A DNA stretch of 64,000 nt, taken from contig NZ_CP096658.1 in NCBI RefSeq assembly GCF_023238445.1, forward strand, positions 2,480,001 through 2,544,000, given 5' to 3'. Below the pieces are notes generated by a model. It worked only from the letters and a program-made list of their open reading frames with translations. It was not told the DNA's origin and made no database searches. This document shows, one piece after another, positions 52,423 through 61,091 of the stretch. Source of the DNA: Halorussus gelatinilyticus. Lineage in GTDB: Archaea > Halobacteriota > Halobacteria > Halobacteriales > Haladaptataceae. The translations under genes were made by a program, and so were the position numbers. The first letter of the stretch is position 1; every line of letters begins with the position of its first letter.

Positions 52423-53187
52423 ATGGGACAGAGAGAGGCCGACTCCGACGGTATCGAAATCCGCGAAGCCGAATCGAGCGACGCCGAGGGGATTCGAAGC
52501 GTCGCGCTGGAGTCGATGCGGGCGTCCTACGCCGACGTCCTCGACGAGGAGGTCATCGAGACCGCGGTCGAGAACTGGTACGCCGACGAGGCGATGGACG
52601 CCGAGTTGGAGGAGGAGGGGATGCTCTATCTCGTCGCCGTCGCGGGCGACGAGGTGGTCGGGTTCTCCCAGAACCTCCTGTCGGAGTCGGGCAGCACGGG
52701 AACCGTCCTCTGGTTGCACGTCGATCCGGACAACCGCGACGAGAACGTCGGGACGACCCTGCTGAACCAGACGCTGGCGACCTTCTCCGACCGCGGCGTC
52801 GAGCGCATCGCCGCGGAGGTACTCGCCGAGAACGAGGCCGGATGCACCTTCTACGAGGCCAACGGCTTCGAGAAGGCCAGCGAGCGCGAACGGGAAATCG
52901 GCGGCGACACCTACGTCGAGAACCTCTACGTCCACGAGGGCCGAGCCAAGTACGAGACCCGAGAGTACGACGGCCAGACACTCTACGTGAACTGGGCCGA
53001 GAGCAACCGGGGGTCGAAGGCCCCGTTCTACGCGGCCTACAGCGACGAGGACGGTGAGGAGCTGTTCGGTTACTTCTGCTCGAACTGCGAGAGCTTCGAC
53101 ACCGCGATGGACTCGATGGAGCGGTTGGAGTGCAACGACTGCGGGAACACGAAGAAGCCGGTGCGCTGGGACGCGTCGTATCTGTAG
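52423..53187 (+). CDS. GNAT N-acetyltransferase fused to a zinc-ribbon (DUF5816-like) domain
   Basis: This 254-residue protein has a GNAT domain at about 8-165 ('TVLWLHVDPDNRDENVGTTLLNQTLATFSDRGVERIAAEVLAENEAGCTFYEANGFEK', where the acetyl-CoA loop reads Asn-Arg-Asp-Glu-Asn-Val-Gly, so the usual Gly residues are partly replaced). A second domain at about 180-254 has two Cys-x-x-Cys knuckles ('FCSNC' and 'CNDC'). The start ATG 52423 is supported by a TTTATCA box about 28 bases upstream (leaderless). A GTG at 52399 is the longer alternative. The substrate is unknown. Confidence 0.82.
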   Translation: MGQREADSDGIEIREAESSDAEGIRSVALESMRASYADVLDEEVIETAVENWYADEAMDAELEEEGMLYLVAVAGDEVVGFSQNLLSESGSTGTVLWLHVDPDNRDENVGTTLLNQTLATFSDRGVERIAAEVLAENEAGCTFYEANGFEKASEREREIGGDTYVENLYVHEGRAKYETREYDGQTLYVNWAESNRGSKAPFYAAYSDEDGEELFGYFCSNCESFDTAMDSMERLECNDCGNTKKPVRWDASYL

Positions 53188-53234
53188 GCCCGTCGCGGGC
53201 GACTCTCCTTCATGCAGCCGAACCGTGACTCCGC

Positions 53235-53270
53235 ATTTCTCTACGAAATGAAAATGACTGGTAGAGAAAT
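53235..53270. terminator. AT-rich inverted repeat between convergent genes
   Basis: Arms ATTTCTCTAC (53235-53244) and GTAGAGAAAT (53261-53270), 10 bp perfect, with a 16-base loop. It is 47 bases after the GNAT stop and upstream of a second, GC-rich hairpin. Terminator role inferred. Confidence 0.5.
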
Positions 53271-53294
53271 ATCTACCGTTCTCTGCGCCGCCTC

Positions 53295-53330
53295 GACCGC
53301 GGGCCGCGAGTTCATTCGCGGCCCGCGGTC
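53295..53330. terminator. Perfect 15-bp GC-rich hairpin between convergent genes
   Basis: Arms GACCGCGGGCCGCGA (53295-53309) and the complement TCGCGGCCCGCGGTC (53316-53330) enclose a six-base loop. It lies between the convergent GNAT gene and gltB (stop at 53397), so it could end both transcripts. Confidence 0.55.
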
Positions 53331-53396
53331 GCCGCTCCGGGGAGAAAGTCGCGACCTTCGAGAGCCAGTTACTGCGCTGAAAAGCGCAGAACGCGG

Positions 53397-56300
53397 TCAG
53401 TCCGCGCCGCTCTGGACGACCCGACCGCTCTCCTCCCGACTCCACGCCTGCGAGGGCAGCGAGTTGCGTACATCCTTGCGGCCCTCCTCGGTCACGGCGC
53501 GCTCGTAGGCTTCGGGCATCACCTTCACGAACGAGGAGAGCGCCGCATCCCAGTCGGCCAGTAGCTCCGCGGCGCGCTCGCTGTCGGTGTAGGCCGCGTG
53601 GTTCTCCACGAGGCGGCGCAGAACATTCTCGTCGCGCTCCGAGAGCGAGGATTCGAGGTTGACCATGCCGGGGTTCACCTTCTCCGCGAAGTCGCCGCTC
53701 GCTCCGACGGTTTCACCGTCTCCGTCACGTTGCTCCTCCGGAGCAACGCCGTCCAGCACGTACGCCACGCCGCCGGACATCCCGGCGGCGAAGTTTCGGC
53801 CGGTCTCGCCCAGCACCGCGACGACGCCGCCGGTCATGTACTCGCAGCCGTGGTCGCCGACGCCCTCCACGACCGCCTTGACGCCGGAGTTGCGGACGCC
53901 GAAGCGCTCGCCGGCGACGCCGTTGACGTAGGCCTCGCCGCCGGTCGCGCCGTAGAGCGCGACGTTGCCGACGACGACGTTCTCGGTCGGGTCGTAGGCC
54001 GCCGAGTCGGGCGTCGAGACGGCGATGCGGCCGCCCGACAGCCCCTTGCCGAGGTAGTCGTTGGCCGCGCCCGTGAGGTGGAGGTCCACGCCCGACTGGA
54101 GGAACGCTCCGAAGCTCTGGCCCGCGGTGCCCCGGAAGTCCACCGAGAGCGTGCCGGTCGGCAGACCACCCTCGCCATGAATCTCGGAGATGCGGCCCGA
54201 GAGCATCGCGCCGACCGCGCGGTCCTCGTTGCCGACGTCGGTCTCGACGTGCGCGGGGTCGGCGTCTTCGACCGCCTCCTGGGCCAGCGCCAGCAGGTCC
54301 CGGTCGAGGTGGTCCTCGATTTCGTGGGTCTGCTCGCGGGTCTTGGTCCGCCGTGGCTCGTCGGGGTCGTAGTCGACGGGGTCGGCGACGATTCCCGAGA
54401 GGTCGAGTTCGCGGGCTTTCGGGTGGTCGGTCTCGCGCTGGTGGAGACACTCGACGCGCCCGACCATCCCCTCGATGGTCTCGAAGCCCAACTCGGCCAT
54501 GATTTCGCGCAACTCCTGCGCGACGAACGTCATGTAGTTGACCACGTGGTCGGGTTCGCCGGGGAACCGCTCGCGCAGGTCCTCGCGCTGGGTGGCGACG
54601 CCGACCGGGCAGGTGTTCTCGTGGCACTGGCGGGCCATCACGCAGCCCGAGGTGACGAGGCTCGCGGTCCCGAAGACGTACTCCTCCGCGCCGAGCAACG
54701 CGGCGACGGCAACGTCCCGGCCGGTCTTCAGGCCGCCGTCCACGCTCACGCGAATCCGCGAGCGCAGGCCGGTCTCCCGGAGCATCTGGTTCGCTTCGGC
54801 GAGACCCAACTCCCACGGCAGGCCGGCGTGCTTGATGGAGGTCCGGGGACTCGCGCCGGTGCCGCCCGAGTGACCCGAAATGTGAACCACGTCGGCGTTG
54901 GCCTTCGCCACGCCCGCCGCGATGGTCCCGATGCCGTCCTCCGAGACCAGTTTCACGTTCACGTCGGCGTCGGGGTTCGCCGACTTGAGGTCGTAGACCA
55001 GTTGCTTGAGGTCCTCGATGGAGTAGATGTCGTGCTGTGGCGGCGGCGAGATGAGACCGACGCCCGGCGTCGCGTAGCGGACGTGGGCTATCATCTCGTT
55101 GACCTTGCTCCCCGGTAGGTGGCCGCCCTCGCCGGGCTTGGAGCCTTGAGCCATCTTGATCTGAATCTCGTCGGCGTTGGCGAGGTAGGCGCTCGTGACG
55201 CCGAACCGTCCGGAAGCGACCTGCTTGACGTTGCACTCCCGTTCGGTGCCGAACCGCTCGGGCGGTTCGCCGCCCTCGCCGGTGTTCGACTTCGCGCCCA
55301 AGCGATTCATGGCGACGGCGTTGTTCTCGTGGGCCTCGGGCGACAGCGACCCGAGGCTCATCGCCGCGGTGGAGAACCGCTTCACGATGGACTCGACCGA
55401 TTCGACCTCCTCGACCGGAATCGACTCGCGGCCCGACGAGTCGAAGTCCAACAGTCCGCGCAAGGTTCGGGGACCGTCGTTGTGGTCGTCGGCGGCCGCG
55501 GCGAACTCGGCGTAGGTCTCGGGGTCGCCCTCCCGGACCGCGCGCTGGAGCGTCCCGACCGTCTCGGGGTTCCACTCGTGGCGGCGACCGTTCGAGCGAT
55601 GCTCGAACTCGCCTTGGCGTTCGGGTTCGGGCGCGTCTTCGCTCTCGCCGCCCTCTTCACTCTCGCTTCCGGCGTCTCTATCGAACGCCTCGCGGTGACG
55701 CCGGCGAACCGCCTCCTCGACGCCCTCGACGCCGATGCCCTCGGTGCGGGCCGGGGTTCCCTCGAAGTACTCCTCGACGAACTCCGAGTCCAGCCCCACC
55801 GCCTCGAAGATCTGGGCACCGCGGTAGCTCTCGACGGTCGAGATGCCCATCTTCGACATCGTCTTCTGGAGCCCGTCTTCCAACGCCGCGACGTACGCCT
55901 CGACGGCCTCCGCCTCGTCGACGCCGTCGGGTCCGGCCACGATATCGGCGATGGACTCGAAGGCCAGCGTCGGGTTGACCGCGCCCGCCCCGTAGCCCAC
56001 CAGACACGCGAGGTGGTGGACCGTCCGGGGGTCGCCCGACTCCACGACGAGACCGGTCCGGTTCCGGAGGCCGCGCCGGACGAGGTGGTGGTGGACCGCA
56101 CCGGTCGCCAAAAGGCTCGGAATCGCCAGCCTGTCGGGACCCACGTCGCGGTCCGAGAGGACCAGAATCTCGGCACCGTCCTCGACCGCTTCGCCGGCCT
56201 CCTGCCGGACGCGCCGGAGTGCGGTTTCGAGGTCCGTTTCCGGGGCGTACGTCACGTCCACCGTCGCGGTCGGAATCTCGCCCTGCTCGCGCACGTCGGT

Positions 56301-58142
56301 CATCTCGGCGTCGGTCAGGACCGGCGAGTCCAGCACGAGTTGGCGGGCGTGGGCCGGCGATTCGTCCAGCAGGTTGCGCTGGTTGCCCAGCCGACTTTCG
56401 AGGCTGGTCACGCAGTCCTCCCGGAGGTAGTCGATGGGCGGGTTCGACACCTGCGCGAACAGTTGCTTGAAGTACGAGAACAGCGGCCGGTCGAACGACG
56501 AGAGGACCGACAGCGGCGTGTCGTCGCCCATCGACCCCACGGGGTCCTTGCCGGACTCGGCCATCGGTTCGAGGAGTTCGTCCAACTCGTCGCGGGTGTA
56601 GCCGAACGCGGTCTGGCGCTCGCGGAGGCTGGCGTCGAGGCGGGCGTCGGGCGTCGCCGAAGCGCGCGGGTCCGCATCAGCGTCGGCGTCGGCCACGGCG
56701 TCGAGTTGCACCTGCTCCTCGGCGACCCACTCGCCGTACCGCTCGTCGGTCAGGTCCGCGAAGACTTCCTCGTCGGGGATGACGCCGCCCTCGTCGGGGT
56801 CCGCCAGAAAGAGCTGGCCGGGTTCGAGCCGACCGCGCTCCCGAATCTCGCTCTCCGGGGTGTCGAGCGCGCCCGCCTCGCTGGCCATCACGAGGCGGTC
56901 GTCGGTCGTCACGTCGTACCGGCAGGGCCGCAGGCCGTTGCGGTCCAAGACCGCGCCGACGCGTTCGCCGTCGGTCGCGGCGACCAGCGCGGGACCGTCC
57001 CACGGTTCGAGCAGCGAGGCGTGGAAGTCGTAGAACTCCCTGCGCTCGTCGGCCATCCGTTCGTCCTTGCGCCACGCCTCGGGAACCATCAGCCGGAGCG
57101 CGTGGGGCAGGTCGCGCCCGCCCTGCAGGAGCAGTTCCAGCGAGTTGTCCACCGCGGCGGTGTCGCTCCCCTCGGGGTCGGCGACGACGGGCGTCACCTT
57201 CTCGGGGTCGAACGCGTCGGATTCGAGGTCGTTCTCCCGCGCTCGCATCCAGTTGACGTTCCCCCGGATGGTGTTGAACTCGCCGTTGTGAATCACGTTG
57301 CGGTAGGGGTGGGCGAGGTGCCACGCGCCGAGCGTGTTGGTCGAGAACCGCGCGTGGACCATCGCGAAGGTCGTCTCGAAGCGGTCGTCGCGCAGGTCCG
57401 GGAAGTACGCGGGCAGTTGCTCGCCCTTCAGCAGGCCCTTGTAGACGAGCGTCCGGCGGTCGAGCGAGCAGACGTAGAACCGGTCGGACCCCGCGAGGTC
57501 CACGCCCTCGACCGAGCGTTCGAGGACGCGCCGCGCGACGTAGAGGTCGCGGTCGAACGCCTCGGGGTCGAAGCCGTCGGCGTCGGGGTCGCCGGTCTCC
57601 CCGCGCCGGTCTCCCTCGCGGTCGCCCTCCGCTTCGGCCTCCGCCTCGTCCGCGGGCCGGACGAAGCACTGCCAGACGTCGGGTTCCGACTCCAGCGCGG
57701 TCCGCCCGAGGTCGGCGTCGCCGGTCGGGACGCGACGCCACGCGAACAGGTCCAATCCCTCGTCCGCGAGGACCGACTCGGAGAGCGACTGGAGGCGTTC
57801 GCGGGCGGTGTCGTCCTTCGGGAAGAACAGCGACCCGACCGCGTACGCGTCGGGGTCGGGCAGTTCGGCGTCGAGTTCGTCGGCGAAGAAGTCGTGGGGT
57901 TTCCGGAGGAGGACGCCCGCGCCGTCGCCCGTGTTCTCCTCCGCGCCGGTCGTGCCCCGGTGTTCGAGGTTCTCCAAGAGGTCGAGACCGTCGGCGAGTA
58001 CGTCGTTGCCGCCTTCGCCCGCGAGGTCCATCACGACGCCGACGCCGCAGTTCGCGCGGTACTCCTCGGGGTCCGCGAGACGCGCGTCGTCGTCACCCGA
58101 CCGCGGTCGCCGTCGGGACTCGGAAAGTGGGTACTCGGTCAT
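53397..58142 (-). CDS. gltB: Glutamate synthase large subunit
   Basis: This is a 1581-residue enzyme. The order is a short N-terminal extension of 31 residues before nucleophile Cys32 ('RANCGVGVVMDL', class II glutamine amidotransferase), a central domain, an FMN-binding synthase domain ('GRFGVTSAYLANADEIQIKMAQGSKPGEGGHLPGSK', 'EDGIGTIAAGVAKANADVVHISGHSGG'), the [3Fe-4S] Cys trio at about 1167, 1173 and 1178, and the C-terminal GXGXG helix ('TGGEAYVNGVAGERFGVRNSGVKAVVEGVGDHG'). It transfers the glutamine amide to 2-oxoglutarate to make glutamate. No gltD small subunit lies next to it, so it probably uses ferredoxin. Confidence 0.97.
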   Translation of the reverse strand: MTEYPLSESRRRPRSGDDDARLADPEEYRANCGVGVVMDLAGEGGNDVLADGLDLLENLEHRGTTGAEENTGDGAGVLLRKPHDFFADELDAELPDPDAYAVGSLFFPKDDTARERLQSLSESVLADEGLDLFAWRRVPTGDADLGRTALESEPDVWQCFVRPADEAEAEAEGDREGDRRGETGDPDADGFDPEAFDRDLYVARRVLERSVEGVDLAGSDRFYVCSLDRRTLVYKGLLKGEQLPAYFPDLRDDRFETTFAMVHARFSTNTLGAWHLAHPYRNVIHNGEFNTIRGNVNWMRARENDLESDAFDPEKVTPVVADPEGSDTAAVDNSLELLLQGGRDLPHALRLMVPEAWRKDERMADERREFYDFHASLLEPWDGPALVAATDGERVGAVLDRNGLRPCRYDVTTDDRLVMASEAGALDTPESEIRERGRLEPGQLFLADPDEGGVIPDEEVFADLTDERYGEWVAEEQVQLDAVADADADADPRASATPDARLDASLRERQTAFGYTRDELDELLEPMAESGKDPVGSMGDDTPLSVLSSFDRPLFSYFKQLFAQVSNPPIDYLREDCVTSLESRLGNQRNLLDESPAHARQLVLDSPVLTDAEMTDVREQGEIPTATVDVTYAPETDLETALRRVRQEAGEAVEDGAEILVLSDRDVGPDRLAIPSLLATGAVHHHLVRRGLRNRTGLVVESGDPRTVHHLACLVGYGAGAVNPTLAFESIADIVAGPDGVDEAEAVEAYVAALEDGLQKTMSKMGISTVESYRGAQIFEAVGLDSEFVEEYFEGTPARTEGIGVEGVEEAVRRRHREAFDRDAGSESEEGGESEDAPEPERQGEFEHRSNGRRHEWNPETVGTLQRAVREGDPETYAEFAAAADDHNDGPRTLRGLLDFDSSGRESIPVEEVESVESIVKRFSTAAMSLGSLSPEAHENNAVAMNRLGAKSNTGEGGEPPERFGTERECNVKQVASGRFGVTSAYLANADEIQIKMAQGSKPGEGGHLPGSKVNEMIAHVRYATPGVGLISPPPQHDIYSIEDLKQLVYDLKSANPDADVNVKLVSEDGIGTIAAGVAKANADVVHISGHSGGTGASPRTSIKHAGLPWELGLAEANQMLRETGLRSRIRVSVDGGLKTGRDVAVAALLGAEEYVFGTASLVTSGCVMARQCHENTCPVGVATQREDLRERFPGEPDHVVNYMTFVAQELREIMAELGFETIEGMVGRVECLHQRETDHPKARELDLSGIVADPVDYDPDEPRRTKTREQTHEIEDHLDRDLLALAQEAVEDADPAHVETDVGNEDRAVGAMLSGRISEIHGEGGLPTGTLSVDFRGTAGQSFGAFLQSGVDLHLTGAANDYLGKGLSGGRIAVSTPDSAAYDPTENVVVGNVALYGATGGEAYVNGVAGERFGVRNSGVKAVVEGVGDHGCEYMTGGVVAVLGETGRNFAAGMSGGVAYVLDGVAPEEQRDGDGETVGASGDFAEKVNPGMVNLESSLSERDENVLRRLVENHAAYTDSERAAELLADWDAALSSFVKVMPEAYERAVTEEGRKDVRNSLPSQAWSREESGRVVQSGAD

Positions 58143-58399
58143 GAATAAACCAAGCGCGAACCCCTACAAGAGGCTACTCCTGAATGACTAAGGACGTTTT
58201 AATACCAAATAAGGTGGTTAATATTCTTTGGACGCGCCGAACCACGGGTGAGGCGCGAGAGTATCTCGCAGAGCGACCGCCAGCGACCGGGGGCGTTCCA
58301 CAACGCGGTCCCCGAGTCCGGTTCTCGCGTCCGAGTTCCGGAGTTCCCGTCGAGACCTCCGAAACCGAAACCCCCTCCCGAAATGGAATCACCCTCCCG
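58143..58399. promoter_or_regulatory. gltB promoter region
   Basis: Read leftward, AT-rich elements cluster at about 58190-58225 (complement of ACGTTTTAATACC and of AAATAAGG). The TTAAAA at about 58197-58203 would give a leader of roughly 30 bases. An alternative TATA-like TTTATTC is too close to the start codon. The rest (58240-58399) has no clear element. Confidence 0.4.
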
Positions 58400-59392
58400 T
58401 CACCGAATCGCCGCCAGTCGTCTATCCATCTCGGCCCGCACCTCCGCGGCCAACTCCTCGGTCGGGTCGTCGGCGCGGTGTTCCCACTTCTCGAAGAACC
58501 CCGAGGCTCCGAGGAAGGTCACGGCGTCGTAGACTGGTCGCCGAGCCTCGAACCCCTCGGGGAGCGACCCCGCCGTCTCGCGGTAGCCCGCGTGGAACGC
58601 CGAGACCAGCCGCTCCGGTCCGACGGACCGGAGCGGCCCGAACTGCAAGCGACAGGTCCGACGAAGCTCTCTGGCCGGGTCGCCGACGTGCGAAATCTCC
58701 CAGTCGAGGAGGCCGACGCGCTCGTCGCCGGTATCGAGTTCTGCGTGGACGCAGTTCGGGTGCGCGGGGTCGCCGTGGACCAGCGCGGCGGGCGCGCCGT
58801 CCAGCAGGTCGCGGTTCGCTTCCACCGCGGCGACGACCTCCTCGAAGTGGTGGTCGAACCGACCGTCGCCCGCGATGTCGGCCATTCGCTCGATTCGCTC
58901 CACGAGGACGTCGGTCCACGGACCGGTTTCGAGTTCGAGTCCGTCGGCGTCTCCGCCGACGACGTGACCGTGGCTCTCGAATCGGAGTTCGTGGAGGCGG
59001 GCCAGCGACCGGCCTATTTGCCGGGCGAGGCGGGCGTGGCGTTCCTCGTCGGCCTCCTCGTCGTACCACAGTTCCAAGCGGCGCTGGCCGTCCATCGCGG
59101 CGGTGGCGAGGTAGGGGACCTCGCCCGCCGTCTCGCTCGCCAAGACGGTCGGCACCGGCACCGACGAGCGAGTTCCCACGTACTCCATCACCGCCCGCTC
59201 GCGGGCGATTCGGGAGGCGTCGCCGTCCGCGGCGATTTTGAGATAAATTCGCTCGCGGTCGGCATCGTCGTCCGCGAACGCGACGGCGACGGTCTCGTTA
59301 TTGTCGTTCCACGACGGCTCCGCGGCCTCGACGCTCTCGACCTCGCGGTCTGGAAACGCAGCGTCGAGAACCGACCGAATCCGTTCGTCCAT
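58400..59392 (-). CDS. Phosphotransferase family protein (APH fold)
   Basis: This 330-residue protein of the aminoglycoside phosphotransferase/choline kinase-like fold has the Brenner motif 'VHGDPAHPNCVH' (about 222-233) and the magnesium motif 'LLDWEISHVGDP'; the nucleotide-binding lobe includes 'ERIYLKIAADGD'. In archaea these enzymes phosphorylate small alcohols or are of unknown substrate; antibiotic resistance should not be assumed. The start is ATG 59392. The downstream neighbour (MFS transporter) is read in the same direction, 71 bases upstream. Confidence 0.85.
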   Translation of the reverse strand: MDERIRSVLDAAFPDREVESVEAAEPSWNDNNETVAVAFADDDADRERIYLKIAADGDASRIARERAVMEYVGTRSSVPVPTVLASETAGEVPYLATAAMDGQRRLELWYDEEADEERHARLARQIGRSLARLHELRFESHGHVVGGDADGLELETGPWTDVLVERIERMADIAGDGRFDHHFEEVVAAVEANRDLLDGAPAALVHGDPAHPNCVHAELDTGDERVGLLDWEISHVGDPARELRRTCRLQFGPLRSVGPERLVSAFHAGYRETAGSLPEGFEARRPVYDAVTFLGASGFFEKWEHRADDPTEELAAEVRAEMDRRLAAIR

Positions 59393-59463
59393 GGCGAGCG
59401 GTCGCGGGCGTCCGAAAAGGAAGTTGCGGTAGTGTGGGACGGCTCGTCGGGGTCGGCCCAACG

Positions 59464-60735
59464 CTACCACTCGGTCAGCGCTTGTGCGCCGTAGTTGTGC
59501 GAGAGGACCCCGAGGAAGGTGAAGACGCCCGAGAAGGCGGCGGCTCCGCCGACGAAGAACACCCAGTCCATGTTCGCGGTCATCAGGGCACCGCCGAGCA
59601 TCGGCGCGAGGACGCTGCCGGGTCTCCAGACCAGTTCCCGGATGCCGAAACTCGACGCGACGCTCCCGTCGTCGGTGCCCTCGTCGGCGAACAGCGCCAT
59701 GCTCGCGGGTTCCCGGACGCTGTCGGCGACGCCCAGCAGGGCGTTGCAGGCCAGAAGCGGGAGGAAAGCGGCCGAGAGGTTCCCGAAGACGGGGAACGTG
59801 GCGGGAAGCCCGAGCGCGGTCCCGATTTCGGGCGTGAAGGGGACGACCAGCGCGACCAGTCCGTAGAGACCGCCGCCGACGAAGACGAACAGCGAGCGGC
59901 CGACGCGGTCCGAGAGGCGGCCGGTGAACGGTTGGAGGAGCATGTTCGTTACCTTCTCGGCCGCGAGGACGAAGCCGACCGCGAACGGCGCGTAGGCCAG
60001 TCCGCCCTTCGCCGCGGTGACGCCCGCGAAGATGGGCACCCACGTCCGGACGAGCGTGACCGCGACGGCGTACTGGGCGCGAAAGCTCGTCAGCGTGAGC
60101 AGGCGGCGGTTGAAGGCGAGTCCCGCGAAGGGGTTACCCCGGACCCGCGTCTCGTCCTCGTCCAGCAGGTACCAGACGCCGACCATCGCGGGCACGAGGA
60201 GCGCGACCAGCAGTGCGTACACCACGTCGAAACCGTCCACCCCGAGCCGTTCGCCCCACTCGTACAGGCCGCCCGCGGCGAGTCCGCCGAGGATGCCCGC
60301 GGCGAGTCGCCACGCGTTCGCTTTCCCGATGTGGTTGGCGCGTCCGTCGGGCGGCGAGAGTTCGCCGACGAGCGCCAGCGACATCAGACCCGACCCGGTG
60401 ACGGCGACGCCTTGTAGCCCGCGGACGAGGATGAACTGCCACGACCCGGCGGCGGGCGTCGAGACGAGCGCGAACGCCACGTAGCTCACGACGCTCAGCC
60501 CGAGGACCGAGACGAGGACGAGGCGCTTGTCGCCCCGGTCGCCCGCCCACGCCAGCGGAATCGTGGCGAGCGTCTGGGCACCCGTGAACGCCGTCGTGAA
60601 CAGGCCGACGACGAGCCCGGACGCCCCGAACAGCGTGATGTACTTCGGCAGGAGCGTCAGGAGCGTGACGAACCCGAACCCGGACGCGAACCGCGTCAGA
60701 TAGAGCGCGTAGAACTGGAGTCTCTCGTCGTTCAC
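59464..60735 (-). CDS. MFS transporter
   Basis: This 423-residue transporter (GTG start 'MNDERLQFYALYLTRFASGFGFVTLL' used; an ATG at 60840 would add 35 residues that look less typical) has about 12 hydrophobic segments. The first conserved cytoplasmic loop reads 'WAGDRGDKRLVLV' and the sixth/seventh loop 'TGRLSDRVGRSLFVF'. 'EKVTNMLLQPFTGRLSDRVGRS' and 'NALLGVADSVREPASMALFADEG' point to the drug/sugar-efflux type. The substrate is unknown. The next gene on the opposite strand starts 137 bases upstream. Confidence 0.85.
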   Translation of the reverse strand: MNDERLQFYALYLTRFASGFGFVTLLTLLPKYITLFGASGLVVGLFTTAFTGAQTLATIPLAWAGDRGDKRLVLVSVLGLSVVSYVAFALVSTPAAGSWQFILVRGLQGVAVTGSGLMSLALVGELSPPDGRANHIGKANAWRLAAGILGGLAAGGLYEWGERLGVDGFDVVYALLVALLVPAMVGVWYLLDEDETRVRGNPFAGLAFNRRLLTLTSFRAQYAVAVTLVRTWVPIFAGVTAAKGGLAYAPFAVGFVLAAEKVTNMLLQPFTGRLSDRVGRSLFVFVGGGLYGLVALVVPFTPEIGTALGLPATFPVFGNLSAAFLPLLACNALLGVADSVREPASMALFADEGTDDGSVASSFGIRELVWRPGSVLAPMLGGALMTANMDWVFFVGGAAAFSGVFTFLGVLSHNYGAQALTEW

Positions 60736-60871
60736 ACCGGAGACGTTCGCGGAGACGGAAAAGGAGTTTCGGAACGAAACAGTTTCTTCGCTCGCGCCGG
60801 CCGCCCCGCCAGAACGCGTGAGCCGCCGCTGTAGCCCCAAGAGTCAACTATCGCCGCGCCGAAACAACGCC

Positions 60872-61012
60872 ATGCCCGAGTGCCAGAACTGCGGCGCGTT
60901 CGTCACCCAGGAGTTCGAGCGGGTCTTCGCCGGACGGGACGGCGAAGTTCACGGCTGTTTCGAGTGCAAGCAGAAGACCGCCATCAAGAACGGCGCGGCC
61001 ACGCAGTCCTGA
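60872..61012 (+). CDS. Tiny zinc-finger protein (DUF7563-like)
   Basis: This 46-residue protein has two Cys pairs, 'CQNCGAF' near residues 4-7 and 'CFECKQK' near 29-32, which would bind one zinc, with a basic tail. It belongs to the small CPxCG-related zinc fingers common in halophilic archaea, some of which regulate swarming and biofilm formation. The exact role here is unknown. The start is ATG 60872. The gene lies between two minus-strand genes. Confidence 0.75.
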   Translation: MPECQNCGAFVTQEFERVFAGRDGEVHGCFECKQKTAIKNGAATQS

Positions 61013-61091
61013 CCGGGGGCGGCGGTTTCGGCGTCGCCCGTAGCAACGAGTTCGCTTCTCGCGGAAACACCGACGTAACCGAGCGTTCGCG

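Noticed and set aside
55119-58148. Very long plus-strand ORF across gltB
   Set aside because: Antisense shadow of gltB.
58400-59392. Antibiotic resistance gene
   Set aside because: The fold is shared by many metabolic kinases and no sequence feature indicates an aminoglycoside substrate.
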